64,000 nucleotides of DNA from Acidimangrovimonas pyrenivorans (GCF_042643245.1 NZ_JBHRSK010000016.1:98839-162838); one strand, 5' to 3'. Shown: positions 17,851 through 29,049, numbered from the stretch's first letter. Notes: generated by a model from the sequence alone, not told the origin. Numbers and translations are program-made.

Positions 17851-18458
17851 TGCGGCGGTTCACGGAAAAAGCGCTGCTGGTGGCAACCCATAACAGCGGC
17901 AAGCTGGAGGAAATCGCCAATCTGCTCGAGCCCTTCGGCATTTCCGTGACCTCCGCCGGAGAAATGGGCCTGCCCGAGCCGGAAGAGACCGAGACCACCT
18001 TCGTCGGCAATGCCCGGATCAAGGCCCATGCCGCTGCCAAGGCGACGGGACTGCCGGCGCTGGCCGACGATTCCGGGATCGAGATCGACGCTCTGGGCGG
18101 CGCTCCCGGCGTCTACACCGCCGATTGGGCCGAAACGCCTGATGGGCGCGATTTCGTCATGGCGATGACCAAAACCTGGGACAAGCTGGAAGCCGCGAAC
18201 GCCCCGTTCCCGCGCACCGCCCGCTTCTGCTGCACCCTGGTGCTGGCCTGGCCCGACGGCCATGACGAGGTGTTCGAAGGCCGGATGACGGGCCAGATCG
18301 TCTGGCCGATGCGCGGCGATCAGGGCCATGGCTACGATCCGATCTTCCAGCCCGATGGATACGAACAAACGTTCGGCGAAATGGACCGCTGGGAGAAGAA
18401 CAAGATCAGCCACCGCGCCGACGCCTTCCGCAAGCTGGTGAAGGGATGCTTCGCATGA
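17850..18458 (+). CDS. rdgB: XTP/dITP diphosphatase (Ham1/RdgB)
   Basis: This nucleotide house-cleaning enzyme hydrolyses dITP, XTP and related deaminated purine nucleotides so they do not enter DNA. The 202-residue protein has the THNSGKLEEI nucleotide-binding motif at about 14-23 and the ADDSGIEIDALGGAPGV metal and base-binding segment, both intact. ATG at 17850 shares its A with the rph stop codon. Its own stop overlaps the start of the RidA gene (ATGA). Length and motifs are standard. Confidence 0.95.
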   Translation: MRRFTEKALLVATHNSGKLEEIANLLEPFGISVTSAGEMGLPEPEETETTFVGNARIKAHAAAKATGLPALADDSGIEIDALGGAPGVYTADWAETPDGRDFVMAMTKTWDKLEAANAPFPRTARFCCTLVLAWPDGHDEVFEGRMTGQIVWPMRGDQGHGYDPIFQPDGYEQTFGEMDRWEKNKISHRADAFRKLVKGCFA

Positions 18459-18835
18459 GCCGAAAACTAATTTCCTCTGGCTCGCCCTTCGAGGCGACGA
18501 TGGGCTATTCCCGCGCCGTGGTGCAGGGCGACTGGTGCTTCGTCTCCGGCACCACCGGCTATGACTATGCCAGCATGACGATGCCGGAAGACCCGGCCGA
18601 ACAGGCGCGCAACTGCTTCGCCACCATCGCCAAGGTGCTGGACGAGGCCGGTTTCGCCATGGCCGACATCGTCCGGGTGCAATACACCGTCACCGACACC
18701 GCGCTTGTCGAGGTGATCGTTCCGGCACTGGGCGAGGCGCTTGGCGAAATCCGCCCTGCCGCCACCATGGTCATCGCCGACCTGATCAAGCCGGAAATGA
18801 AGATCGAGATCGAGGTCACGGCCTTTCGCGGCTGA
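18455..18835 (+). CDS. RidA family protein (YjgF/YER057c/UK114)
   Basis: A 126-residue protein of the RidA superfamily, small trimeric enzymes of which true RidA removes reactive enamine and imine intermediates made by enzymes such as threonine dehydratase. Visible family features are the VSGTTGYDY region in the first third and VRVQYTVTD, with AATMV later, but the catalytic arginine normally found in the archetype is not clearly placed (IRPAATMV is the candidate). It may therefore be one of the Rid2-7 groups. ATG at 18455 overlaps the rdgB stop. Confidence 0.85.
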   Translation: MSRKLISSGSPFEATMGYSRAVVQGDWCFVSGTTGYDYASMTMPEDPAEQARNCFATIAKVLDEAGFAMADIVRVQYTVTDTALVEVIVPALGEALGEIRPAATMVIADLIKPEMKIEIEVTAFRG

Positions 18836-18904
18836 GCCTCGATTGCGCAACAGGCTCCGACACCCTAGATAATGCGCCGAACTCCACAGGATCGGCGCAT
18901 CATC

Positions 18905-20062
18905 ATGGAAGACTGGCGCAACGGCGGCTTCGGGCTCTACCTGCATTGGCCCTTCTGCGCCTCGAAATGCCCCTATTGCGATTTCAACAGCCATGTCGTG
19001 GCCGAGATCGACCAGGGGCGCTGGCAAAAGGCCTATCTGAGCGAGATCGCCCGCCTCGGCGCCGAAACCGAGAGTCGCCTGCTCAACACCGTCTTCTTCG
19101 GCGGCGGCACCCCCAGCCTGATGGACCCCGATCTGGTCGCCGCGATCATCGAGACGATCCGCGCCACCTGGCCGATGGCCAACGACCTCGAAGTCACGCT
19201 CGAGGCCAATCCCGGCTCGGTCGAAGCCGGCCGCTTCCGCGGTTATCGCGAGGCCGGGGTCAATCGCGTTTCCATGGGCCTGCAGGCGCTGAACGACGAC
19301 GATCTGCGTCGTCTCGGCCGCCTCCACACCGTCGCCGAGGCCCGCGCCGCCTTCGACATCGCCCGCAATACCTTCGACCGGGTAAGTTTCGACCTCATCT
19401 ATGCCCGCCAGCACCAGAGCCTCGCCGATTGGCGCGCCGAGCTGACCGAGGCGCTGTCGATGGCGGTCGATCACCTGTCGCTCTATCAACTGACCATCGA
19501 GGACGGCACCGCCTTCGGCGCCCGCGCCGCCGCCGGCAAGCTCAAGGGCCTGCCCGAGGACGACAGCGCCGCCGACATGTATGCGGTGACGCAGGAGGTG
19601 ACGGATGCGGCCGGCCTGAACGCCTACGAGGTTTCGAACCACGCCCGCCCCGGCGCCGAGTCGCGGCACAACCTGATCTACTGGCGCTATGGCGACTATG
19701 TCGGCATCGGCCCCGGCGCCCATGGCCGCCTCACCCTGAACGGCGGCCGGGTTGCCACCGACACGCCCACCGCGCCCCTGCCCTGGCTGAGCCAGGTCGA
19801 GACAAAGGGTCACGGGGAGCGCGAAAGACAGGCCTTGAGCTTGAAAGACCAGGCTTCGGAATACCTAATGATGGGGCTGAGGCTGGCCGAAGGGCTGGAT
19901 CTCGCCCGCTATGCCTATTTGGCCGGAGAGTCGATAAATATGAATATTATCAATGATTTGGAAGATATTGGCATGGTCTGTAGCACGCCGGAGCGGCTGA
20001 TCGCCACCGATCGCGGGCGGATGGTCCTCAACGCGGTGATCCGCGAACTTCTGGTGGCCTGA
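18905..20062 (+). CDS. hemW: Radical SAM heme chaperone HemW
   Basis: HemW binds heme and is thought to insert it into respiratory proteins; it resembles coproporphyrinogen dehydrogenase HemN but lacks that activity in tested members. The 385-residue protein has the radical SAM cluster motif CASKCPYC with cysteines at 18, 22 and 25, the FFGGGTPS segment, and the C-terminal HemN domain. ATG at 18905 matches the usual N-terminus, though its ribosome site is weak and ATG at 18872 is possible. A patch at about 19921-19980 is strikingly AT-rich compared with the rest of the gene, while the protein still aligns in length. Confidence 0.92.
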   Translation: MEDWRNGGFGLYLHWPFCASKCPYCDFNSHVVAEIDQGRWQKAYLSEIARLGAETESRLLNTVFFGGGTPSLMDPDLVAAIIETIRATWPMANDLEVTLEANPGSVEAGRFRGYREAGVNRVSMGLQALNDDDLRRLGRLHTVAEARAAFDIARNTFDRVSFDLIYARQHQSLADWRAELTEALSMAVDHLSLYQLTIEDGTAFGARAAAGKLKGLPEDDSAADMYAVTQEVTDAAGLNAYEVSNHARPGAESRHNLIYWRYGDYVGIGPGAHGRLTLNGGRVATDTPTAPLPWLSQVETKGHGERERQALSLKDQASEYLMMGLRLAEGLDLARYAYLAGESINMNIINDLEDIGMVCSTPERLIATDRGRMVLNAVIRELLVA

Positions 20063-20416
20063 ATGCCCTGGATCTGGACGGCATTCGGCGGTCTGGCCCT
20101 CGCCCTCGGCGCCATCGGGATATTCCTGCCGCTGCTGCCGACGGTGCCTTTCCTGCTGCTCGCCGCCTTCTGTTTTGCCCGCTCCTCCGAACGGCTGCAT
20201 GATTGGCTGCTCGGCCATCCCCTCTTCGGCCCGCCGATCGAGAACTGGCGCCAGAGCGGCGCCATCTCGCGCCGCGCCAAATGGGCGGCGAGCCTCTCGA
20301 TCGCCGCCGCCTTCACCCTGTCGCTTGTCCTTGGCGTCAAGCCGCTGATCCTGGGAATTCAGGCCGTGACGCTGATCGCCGTCAGCCTGTTCATCTGGAC
20401 CCGGCCAGAGGCGTAG
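20063..20416 (+). CDS. DUF454 (YbaN-like) inner-membrane protein
   Basis: A 117-residue membrane protein with about three to four hydrophobic spans (around 5-35 and 72-112) and the family segment PLLPTVPFLLLAAFCFARSS with the following HDWLLGHP. The function of DUF454 proteins is unknown. Its ATG comes directly after the hemW stop codon, so the pair are co-transcribed. Its 3' end overlaps the 3' end of the convergent parB gene by 26 bases. Confidence 0.85.
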   Translation: MPWIWTAFGGLALALGAIGIFLPLLPTVPFLLLAAFCFARSSERLHDWLLGHPLFGPPIENWRQSGAISRRAKWAASLSIAAAFTLSLVLGVKPLILGIQAVTLIAVSLFIWTRPEA

Positions 20417-21378
20417 CGGTCAGCACCCGGCACAGCTCGTCCAGATCCTCGAGCGTCTTGTAGTTGATCACCAGCTGGCCCTCGCCGCTCTCGGCGCGAT
20501 GGTTGATCAGCACCTTCATGCCCAGATTGGCGGCCAGGTCCGATTCCAGTGCCCGTGTATCGGCATCCTTTTCCGGCGCCGCCCGCCGCGGCGCCGCCGC
20601 GGCCTTCGCCGGCGCCTTGGCCAGCCTTTCGACCTCGCGCACCGAAAGCCCCTTGGCGATCACCTTGCNCCGCCGCGGCCTTCGCCGGCGCCTTGGCCAG
20701 CCTTTCGACCTCGCGCACCGAAAGCCCCTTGGCGATCACCTTGCGGGCCAGTTCAACCGGGTTTTCGGTGGTGATCAGCGCCCTGGCATGGCCCGCGCTC
20801 AGCTTGCCTTCGCGCAAGTAGCCCAGAACCTCGTCCGGCAGCTGCAACAGCCGCATCACGTTGGCAATATGGCTGCGGCTTTTCGAAAGCCCCTCGGCCA
20901 GCTTTTCCTGGGTATGGCCGAAGCGTTCCATCAACTGGCGATAGGCCATCGCCTCTTCCACCGGGTTGAGGTCGGCGCGCTGGATGTTCTCGATGATTGC
21001 GACTTCCAGCACCTCGGTATCGCTGAAATCGCGCACCAGGACCGGGATCTCGTGCAGTTTCGCCAGTTGCGACGCCCGCCAGCGCCGTTCGCCGGCAACG
21101 ATCTCGTAGCCGTCCGCGGTCTTGGGGTCGCGGCGGACGATCAGCGGCTGGATCACCCCCTTGGCACGGATCGAATCGGCCAGTTCCTCGAGCCCCTCGG
21201 GCGAGAAGTCGCGCCGCGGCTGGTCGGGATTGGGCCGGATCTTCTCGACCGGCACCATCATGTCGGGGCGCTTGGGCTTCTGCTCGCCGCTTTCGGTCGT
21301 CGTCGTCGGCGTCACATCGGCCATCAGCGCCGACAAGCCGCGCCCCAGCCCGCGTCGTTCGTTCTTTTTCTCGCTCAT
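20391..21378 (-). CDS. parB: Chromosome partitioning protein ParB (frame broken by an assembly artefact)
   Basis: ParB binds parS, spreads and loads SMC. From ATG at 21378 the reading gives GLGRGLSAL (ParA-interacting N-terminus), the CTPase domain with IRPNPDQPRR and GERRWRAS, the ENIQRADLNPVEEA segment, and the helix-turn-helix that contacts parS. The frame then breaks at an exact 75-base duplication (20594-20668 and 20670-20744) separated by one N at 20669. Removing one copy plus the N, 76 bases, restores a 303-residue protein ending TATPLAGSR with the C-terminal dimerisation domain. The gene is therefore probably intact in the cell. It follows parA after 59 bases. Confidence 0.9.
20594..20744. 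repeat. Exact 75-base tandem duplication around a single N (assembly join)
   Basis: Bases 20594-20668 and 20670-20744 are identical and are separated only by the ambiguous base N at 20669. This is what results when two contigs with overlapping ends are joined by a one-base gap. It lies inside parB and shifts its frame. Confidence 0.9.
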
Positions 21379-21437
21379 TCTCGCCTCCCGGCGGTGCGGG
21401 CAGGACGAAATGCGCCCTCCCCGCTCCGCGCCTTATG

Positions 21438-22236
<799 letters not shown>

Positions 22237-22244
<8 letters not shown>

Positions 22245-22859
22245 GCGCGAGTCCTCCGATACTCAGAATGACGGCTTTGGGATCGGTCTTGCTGGGATGT
22301 TTCTGAACGTCGAAACGCCAATGCGCAAGGGCTTCCTCGATCTCCTGCGCATGAGCGGCGCCCTTGAGGAAAATCGCCCTGCCCTCCGGCGCCAAGTGGC
22401 GCGCGGCGTAGCCCAGAAGATCGTCGAGCGGGGCCAGCGCCCGGGCGGACACGGCATCCGCGCCCAACGGCGCGAGCGCCTCGATTCTCTCGGGCCGGAC
22501 CTCGACCTGCACCCCGGTTTCGCGCGCGACGGTGGACAGGAAGGTCGCCTTGCGGATATCGCTTTCGACCAGAGTCACCCGCAACTCCGGTGCCGCTTCG
22601 GCGGCGAGGATGGCGATGACGAGGCCGGGAAAGCCGCCGCCGCTGCCCAGGTCGGCCCAGCTGCGCGCGCCCTCGGGCTTGAGGTCAAAAATCTGCGCCG
22701 AATCAAGGAAATGCCGCGTCCAGAGCTGGGCCAGCGTGGACTTCGAAACCAGGTTGATCGCCCCGTTCCACTTCTCCAGCAGTGCCGCATAACACTCCAG
22801 CCGCGCCAATGTTTCACGTGAAACAGGCCGCTGAGCCAGGAACGCCGCCTTGCCGCCGT

Positions 22860-22863
<4 letters not shown>
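22237..22863 (-). CDS. rsmG: 16S rRNA (guanine-N7)-methyltransferase RsmG
   Basis: RsmG (GidB) methylates guanine 527 of 16S rRNA with S-adenosylmethionine. The 208-residue protein has the SAM-binding motif I DLGSGGGFPGLV at about 70-81 and the VSARALAPL segment. ATG at 22863 overlaps the mnmG stop (ATGA). Codons for VSRET near residue 15 consist of a perfect parS palindrome (22810-22825), so this stretch is constrained both as protein and as a ParB site. It sits in the classical mnmE-mnmG-rsmG-parA-parB order. Confidence 0.95.
22810..22825. promoter_or_regulatory. parS centromere site 1
   Basis: A perfect 16-base palindrome TGTTTCACGTGAAACA, identical to the bacterial consensus parS, inside the 5' end of rsmG. 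ParB encoded at 20391-21378 should bind here. Confidence 0.95.
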
Positions 22864-24728
<1,865 letters not shown>

Positions 24729-24730
24729 TC

Positions 24731-26020
24731 CTACTTCCCGATGCAGAAACTGGAGAAAATCTGGTCCAGGAGGTCCTCGACATCGACCCGCCCGACCAGC
24801 GAATCGAGCGCCCGGATCGCCGCCCGAAGCTCTTCCGCCGCCAGCTCTGCCCTGCTTGCCCCGTTCAATACCTCAAGCCGTGCCGATTCCATAGCCCCGA
24901 TCGCGCGCAACACCGCCAGGCGATGGCGTTCGCGCGTGATCGTGGCGGCGCCGGTGGCGCGGCCTTCCAGCACCGATGTAATCCGGGCGATCAGATCTCC
25001 AAGGCCTTCGCCGGTTTTTCCGGAAATCCGCAGCCCCTCTCCCGCCGCCAGATCGGCTTTGCCCTGCACGATCAGGTCGTCCGGGTCCGGTTCCAGCCCT
25101 GCCGGCATCTGGCCATTCGCCAGCAAGAAAACCCGCAAATCGGCTTGCCGCGCCCGGGTCAGCGCGCGCTCGACGCCGATACCCTCGACCGCGTCCTCGG
25201 TTTCGCGCAGCCCGGCGGTGTCGAGCACGGTGACGGGCAGCCCACCGAGATTCATCCGTACCTCGATCACGTCGCGGGTCGTGCCGGCATGTTCCGAGGT
25301 GATCGCCGCCTCGCGCCCCGCCAACGCATTGAGCAAGGTCGACTTGCCGGCATTGGGCAGGCCGACGATCGCCACCTCGAAGCCGTCGCGAATCCGCTCG
25401 GCTACCTGGGCGCCCGCGGCCTCCTTGCGCAGGTCTTCCAGAACCCGGTCGATCAGCGTCAGAACCTCGGGCGAAACATCGACCGGAACCTCCTCGTCGG
25501 CGAAATCGATCGTTGCCTCGAGCAAGGCCGCCGCCCGGATCAGGTCACCGCGCCAGCTCTCGGCCCGCGCCCCGACGGCGCCGGACAGCACCCGCAGCGC
25601 CTGGCGTCGCTGCGCCTCGGTCTCGGAATCGATCAGATCGGCCAGACCTTCCACCTGCGCCAGGTCCAACCGGCCGTTTTCGAGCGCCCGGCGGGTGAAT
25701 TCCCCCGGCTCCGCCAGCCGCAAATCGGGGAGCTCGCCCAAGGCCCGCAACACCGCGGAGACCGTCGCGGTCGCGCCATGCAGCTGCAGCTCGGCCACCG
25801 CCTCGCCGGTGAAGCTGTGTCCCGGCTCGAACACCAGCACCAGCGCCTCGTCGAGCACCTCTCCCGTCGCATCGCGCAACAGCCGCAACCCGCTGCGCCG
25901 CGGCTCGGGCAGCGATCCGGCCAGCGCCCGCGCCGCGTCATGCGCCGCCGGGCCGGAGACGCGGATCACCGCCACCCCGGCCTTGCCGCGCGCGCTGGCC
26001 AAGGCGTAGATCGTGCTCAT
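24731..26020 (-). CDS. mnmE: tRNA modification GTPase MnmE (TrmE)
   Basis: MnmE is the GTPase partner of MnmG in wobble uridine modification. The 429-residue protein has the folate-binding N-terminal domain (about 1-118, ending in EPGEFTRRALENGRLDL), helical domains, and an inserted G domain with G1 GLPNAGKST at 220-228, then TTRDV and the DTAGLRE switch II motif. The C-terminus is the invariant CIGK, whose cysteine is needed for activity. ATG at 26020. It leads the mnmE-mnmG-rsmG-parA-parB run, with rho 32 bases upstream. Confidence 0.96.
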   Translation of the reverse strand: MSTIYALASARGKAGVAVIRVSGPAAHDAARALAGSLPEPRRSGLRLLRDATGEVLDEALVLVFEPGHSFTGEAVAELQLHGATATVSAVLRALGELPDLRLAEPGEFTRRALENGRLDLAQVEGLADLIDSETEAQRRQALRVLSGAVGARAESWRGDLIRAAALLEATIDFADEEVPVDVSPEVLTLIDRVLEDLRKEAAGAQVAERIRDGFEVAIVGLPNAGKSTLLNALAGREAAITSEHAGTTRDVIEVRMNLGGLPVTVLDTAGLRETEDAVEGIGVERALTRARQADLRVFLLANGQMPAGLEPDPDDLIVQGKADLAAGEGLRISGKTGEGLGDLIARITSVLEGRATGAATITRERHRLAVLRAIGAMESARLEVLNGASRAELAAEELRAAIRALDSLVGRVDVEDLLDQIFSSFCIGK

Positions 26021-26052
26021 TCTCGTCTAACCTATTGTTTTATAACAACAAG

Positions 26053-27324
26053 TCAGGTGTTCATGGAGTCGAAGAACTCGGTGTTCGTCTTCGTCTGCTT
26101 GAGCTTCGAGATCAGGAACTCGATCGCATCCGTGGTCCCCATCGGGTTCAGGATGCGGCGCAGGACATAGGTCTTCTGCAGGTCCGACTTCTCGATCAGC
26201 AGGTCCTCTTTCCGGGTGCCGGACTTGAGGATGTCCATCGCCGGGAAGACGCGCTTGTCGGCCACTTTCCGGTCGAGGACGATCTCCGAGTTACCGGTGC
26301 CCTTGAATTCTTCGAAGATCACCTCGTCCATCCGGCTGCCGGTATCGATCAGCGCGGTGGCGATGATGGTCAAGCTGCCGCCCTCCTCGATGTTCCGCGC
26401 CGCGCCGAAGAAGCGTTTCGGCCGCTGCAGCGCGTTGGCGTCGACACCGCCGGTCAGCACCTTGCCCGAGCTCGGCACCACGGTGTTGTAGGCGCGGCCC
26501 AGGCGGGTGATCGAGTCGAGCAGGATAACGACGTCGCGCTTGTGCTCGACCAGCCGCTTGGCCTTCTCGATCACCATCTCGGCCACCGCGACGTGGCGCG
26601 TCGCCGGTTCGTCGAAGGTCGAGGACACGACTTCGCCCTTCACGCTGCGCTGCATGTCGGTCACCTCTTCGGGCCGCTCGTCGATCAGCAGCACGATCAG
26701 GTAGCACTCGGGATGGTTGGTCTCGATCGAATGGGCGATGTTCTGCAGCAGCACCGTCTTGCCGGTCCGCGGCGGCGCCACGATCAGCGCCCGCTGACCC
26801 TTGCCGATCGGCGAGACGAGGTCGATGATCCGGGCCGAGCGGTCCTTGATCGTCGGATCCTCGATTTCCATCTTCAGCCGCTCGTCGGGATAAAGCGGCG
26901 TCAGGTTGTCGAAATGCACCTTGTGACGGGCGCGTTCCGGACTGTCGAAGTTGATCTTGGTAACGCGGGTCAGCGCGAAATAGCGCTCGTTCTCGCGCGG
27001 GGCCTGGATCACGCCCTCGATCGTGTCGCCGGTACGCAAGGAGAACTGGCGGATCATGTCGGGCGAGACATAGATGTCGTCGGGGCCCGGCAGGTAGTTG
27101 GCCTCGGGCGAGCGCAGGAAGCCGAAGCCGTCCTGCAGCACCTCGAGCACGCCGTCGCCGCCGATTTCCCAGCCGTCCTCGGCGCGCTCCTTGAGGATCG
27201 AGAACATCATCTCGCCCTTGCGCATCGAGGGTGCGTTTTCGATTTCGAGCTCTTCGGCCATGGCCAGAAGGTCGGCCGGGCTTTGCGCCTTCAGATCGGC
27301 GAGGTTGAGCTTTTCCTGAGTCAT
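26053..27324 (-). CDS. rho: Transcription termination factor Rho
   Basis: Rho is the hexameric RNA-dependent ATPase that ends transcription at unstructured C-rich sites. The 423-residue protein has the helical N-terminal part, the RNA-binding cold-shock-like domain (GFGFLRSPEANYLPGPDDIYVS), and the ATPase with Walker A PPRTGKT and Walker B VVILLDSITRLGRAYN, and the secondary RNA-binding Q and R loops. No N-terminal insertion is present. ATG at 27324 has no clear ribosome site. The 242-base space upstream, between rho and hemJ, holds an inverted pair of repeat elements and could carry Rho autoregulation. Confidence 0.97.
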   Translation of the reverse strand: MTQEKLNLADLKAQSPADLLAMAEELEIENAPSMRKGEMMFSILKERAEDGWEIGGDGVLEVLQDGFGFLRSPEANYLPGPDDIYVSPDMIRQFSLRTGDTIEGVIQAPRENERYFALTRVTKINFDSPERARHKVHFDNLTPLYPDERLKMEIEDPTIKDRSARIIDLVSPIGKGQRALIVAPPRTGKTVLLQNIAHSIETNHPECYLIVLLIDERPEEVTDMQRSVKGEVVSSTFDEPATRHVAVAEMVIEKAKRLVEHKRDVVILLDSITRLGRAYNTVVPSSGKVLTGGVDANALQRPKRFFGAARNIEEGGSLTIIATALIDTGSRMDEVIFEEFKGTGNSEIVLDRKVADKRVFPAMDILKSGTRKEDLLIEKSDLQKTYVLRRILNPMGTTDAIEFLISKLKQTKTNTEFFDSMNT

Positions 27325-27473
27325 TGGAAGTCACATATATTGAGCCGGCCGCAGGACGCGGCGCAGATGGCTATGAATGGGAGACACATGGGCCGGACGG
27401 CCCCGTTGAACAAGGGCGATACAGAACGGGCGCGAAAAAGTCAACGCGGCTGAAGCGGGGGCCCTGCCCCCGT

Positions 27474-27514
27474 CGCCTGCGGAGACTCCCCCGGAGTATT
27501 TCAGCAAAGAAGAA
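27474..27514 (+). repeat. 3'-end repeat element, copy 3 (left arm of inverted pair)
   Basis: Read on the plus strand it gives GCCTGCGG, a C-rich stretch, CGGAGTATTT, then CAAAGAAGAA. It faces copy 4 across an 18-base spacer that can itself fold. A palindromic GGGGGC/GCCCCC hairpin lies directly to its left at 27457-27472. Confidence 0.65.
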
Positions 27515-27532
27515 ATGAAGCGCCTTCGCTGC

Positions 27533-27566
27533 TTCTTCTTTGTCAAAATACTCCCGCCGGAGGCGC
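27533..27566 (-). repeat. 3'-end repeat element, copy 4 (right arm of inverted pair)
   Basis: Read on the minus strand it begins directly after the hemJ TGA with GCGCCTCCGGCGGGAGTATT and ends CAAAGAAGAA. The first 19 bases match copy 1 after the sulfotransferase stop exactly. Together with copy 3 it forms a long hairpin downstream of hemJ and may serve as its terminator. Confidence 0.7.
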
Positions 27567-28031
27567 TCAGAACTTCAGCACCACCGACAGCACGATGACG
27601 ACCATAAAGATCGTCGGCAGTTCGTTCATCATCCGGTAGGTCCGGCCGCTGCGCGTGTTGGTGCCGTTGACGAAGTCCTTGCGCCGCTTGCCCAGCCAGT
27701 GGTGGTACCAGGTCATCGCCAGCACGGCCGCCGCCTTGGTCCAGGGCCAGACCGAGGACCAGTCGACGATCCCCGGCGTGAAGACGAGACAGAGGCCGAA
27801 GATCCAGACCGCGACCAGCGACGGATTCATGATCGCCCGCAGCAACAGCCGTTCCATGCGCTGGAACAGCAGGTCCATCTCGCTGCCCGGTTCCACGCCT
27901 TTCCTGTCGTAACCCTCGACGTGGTAGACGAACAGGCGCGGCAGATAGAAGATCCCGGCCATCCAGGTGATCACCGCCATGATATGCAGTGCCTTCACCC
28001 AAAGATACCACTCCGCCAGAAAGTCGAGCAT
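27567..28031 (-). CDS. hemJ: Protoporphyrinogen IX oxidase HemJ
   Basis: HemJ oxidises protoporphyrinogen IX to protoporphyrin IX late in heme synthesis and is the usual form of this enzyme in alphaproteobacteria. The 154-residue membrane protein has about four helices and the conserved KALHIMAVITWMAGIFYLPRLFVYH region, including H16, followed by RMERLL...IMNPSL. ATG at 28031 has GGAAGGGAT upstream. It lies beside the proposed origin and its 5' region is the AT-rich origin segment. Its stop runs straight into repeat copy 4. Confidence 0.92.
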   Translation of the reverse strand: MLDFLAEWYLWVKALHIMAVITWMAGIFYLPRLFVYHVEGYDRKGVEPGSEMDLLFQRMERLLLRAIMNPSLVAVWIFGLCLVFTPGIVDWSSVWPWTKAAAVLAMTWYHHWLGKRRKDFVNGTNTRSGRTYRMMNELPTIFMVVIVLSVVLKF

Positions 28032-28059
28032 CGGATCCCTTCCACCGTCGCAACACTAC

Positions 28060-28445
28060 ATCCTCTTAATCAAAAATATATAAGAAAGAAAATGATGATG
28101 TAGATGGGCCTATGGATAACAGGATTTGCTACTTTGCCCAGCACCTTACCCACAGGTCGCAGCTTGTGGGTAAATCCGGGAAAACCCGAAGACTGTCCAA
28201 CGGCAAGAGTAATTAATATATATATTGCAAGTATATACCTGAAGCAGTGCAGATGTTTGCCATGTGTATGAAATGTGCAAATCCGGCGCGTAAGACAGCT
28301 TCCAACAGGCTGAGGAAAGCATCGTCATCAGGTGGATAACCGGGGCTGACAGCTTGACAAGAGCGGTCGAATTCAGGGAACGATCGGCCGGCGCCGGGTT
28401 ACCCCCAAAGCGTTCCGTCCTTCATTCGCCCCTCATCCACAGGAT
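28060..28445. other. Putative chromosomal replication origin (oriC)
   Basis: The 421-base gap between hemJ and maf has no gene. It has two very AT-rich stretches (about 28064-28100 and 28206-28240) in otherwise GC-rich DNA, and five 9-mers equal or close to the DnaA box: 28111-28119 (minus, TTATCCATA), 28146-28154 (TTACCCACA), 28165-28173 (minus, TTACCCACA), 28331-28339 (minus, TTATCCACC) and 28433-28441 (TCATCCACA). Genes on both sides read away from it, and parAB and parS are within 8 kb. Caulobacter and relatives carry the same maf-aroE-coaE-dnaQ group beside their origin. No functional proof is possible from sequence. Confidence 0.8.
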
Positions 28446-28452
28446 CGCCCAC

Positions 28453-29049
28453 ATGCGCCCCGTTATCCTGGCATCGAGCTCCGAAATCCGCGCCCGGCTG
28501 CTGGCCAATGCCGGCGTCCCGGTCGAGATCATGCCGGCCCGCATCGACGAGGAGGCGATCCGTGCCGCCCTGGAGGCCGAGCAGGCCGGCCCGCGCGACG
28601 TTGCCGATGCCCTGGCCGAGATGAAGGCGCGCAAGATCTCGGAGAAGAACGGCGATGCGCTGGTGCTCGGCTGCGACCAAGTCCTGGCCTTCAAGGGCGC
28701 GATCCTGTCCAAGCCCGAGGATGTTGATGCAGCCCGGGCACAGTTGCGCGCGCTTCGCGGCAACCGTCATGCGTTGCTCTCGGCGGTCGTGATATACGAG
28801 GCCGGCAAACCGGTCTGGCGCCATGTGGGCGAGGTGCGGCTGACGATGCGCAGCTTCTCCGACGCCTATCTCGACGCCTATCTCGACCGCAACTGGAACA
28901 GCATCCGCCACGCGGTGGGCGCCTACAAGCTTGAGGAGGAGGGTGTGCGTCTGTTCTCGCACATCGAAGGCGACTATTTCACTGTTCTCGGCCTGCCGCT
29001 GCTGGCGGTGCTCGACTATCTCGGAACAAGGGGTTTGATCGCGACATGA
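28453..29049 (+). CDS. maf: Maf family nucleoside triphosphate pyrophosphatase
   Basis: Maf proteins hydrolyse non-canonical or modified nucleoside triphosphates. The 198-residue protein opens with the family motif ILASSSEIRARLL and continues with GCDQVLAFKG, where the acidic residue binds metal, and RHAVGAYKLEEEG near the C-terminus. ATG at 28453 has AGGA eight bases upstream and lies just after the last DnaA-box-like sequence; the upstream extension of the frame crosses the origin region and is not coding. The stop overlaps the aroE start (ATGA). First gene to the right of the origin. Confidence 0.93.
   Translation: MRPVILASSSEIRARLLANAGVPVEIMPARIDEEAIRAALEAEQAGPRDVADALAEMKARKISEKNGDALVLGCDQVLAFKGAILSKPEDVDAARAQLRALRGNRHALLSAVVIYEAGKPVWRHVGEVRLTMRSFSDAYLDAYLDRNWNSIRHAVGAYKLEEEGVRLFSHIEGDYFTVLGLPLLAVLDYLGTRGLIAT

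Noticed and set aside
20391..21378. parB as a genuine pseudogene
   Set aside because: The frame is restored exactly by removing one copy of the duplication and the N, and both halves are otherwise fully conserved.
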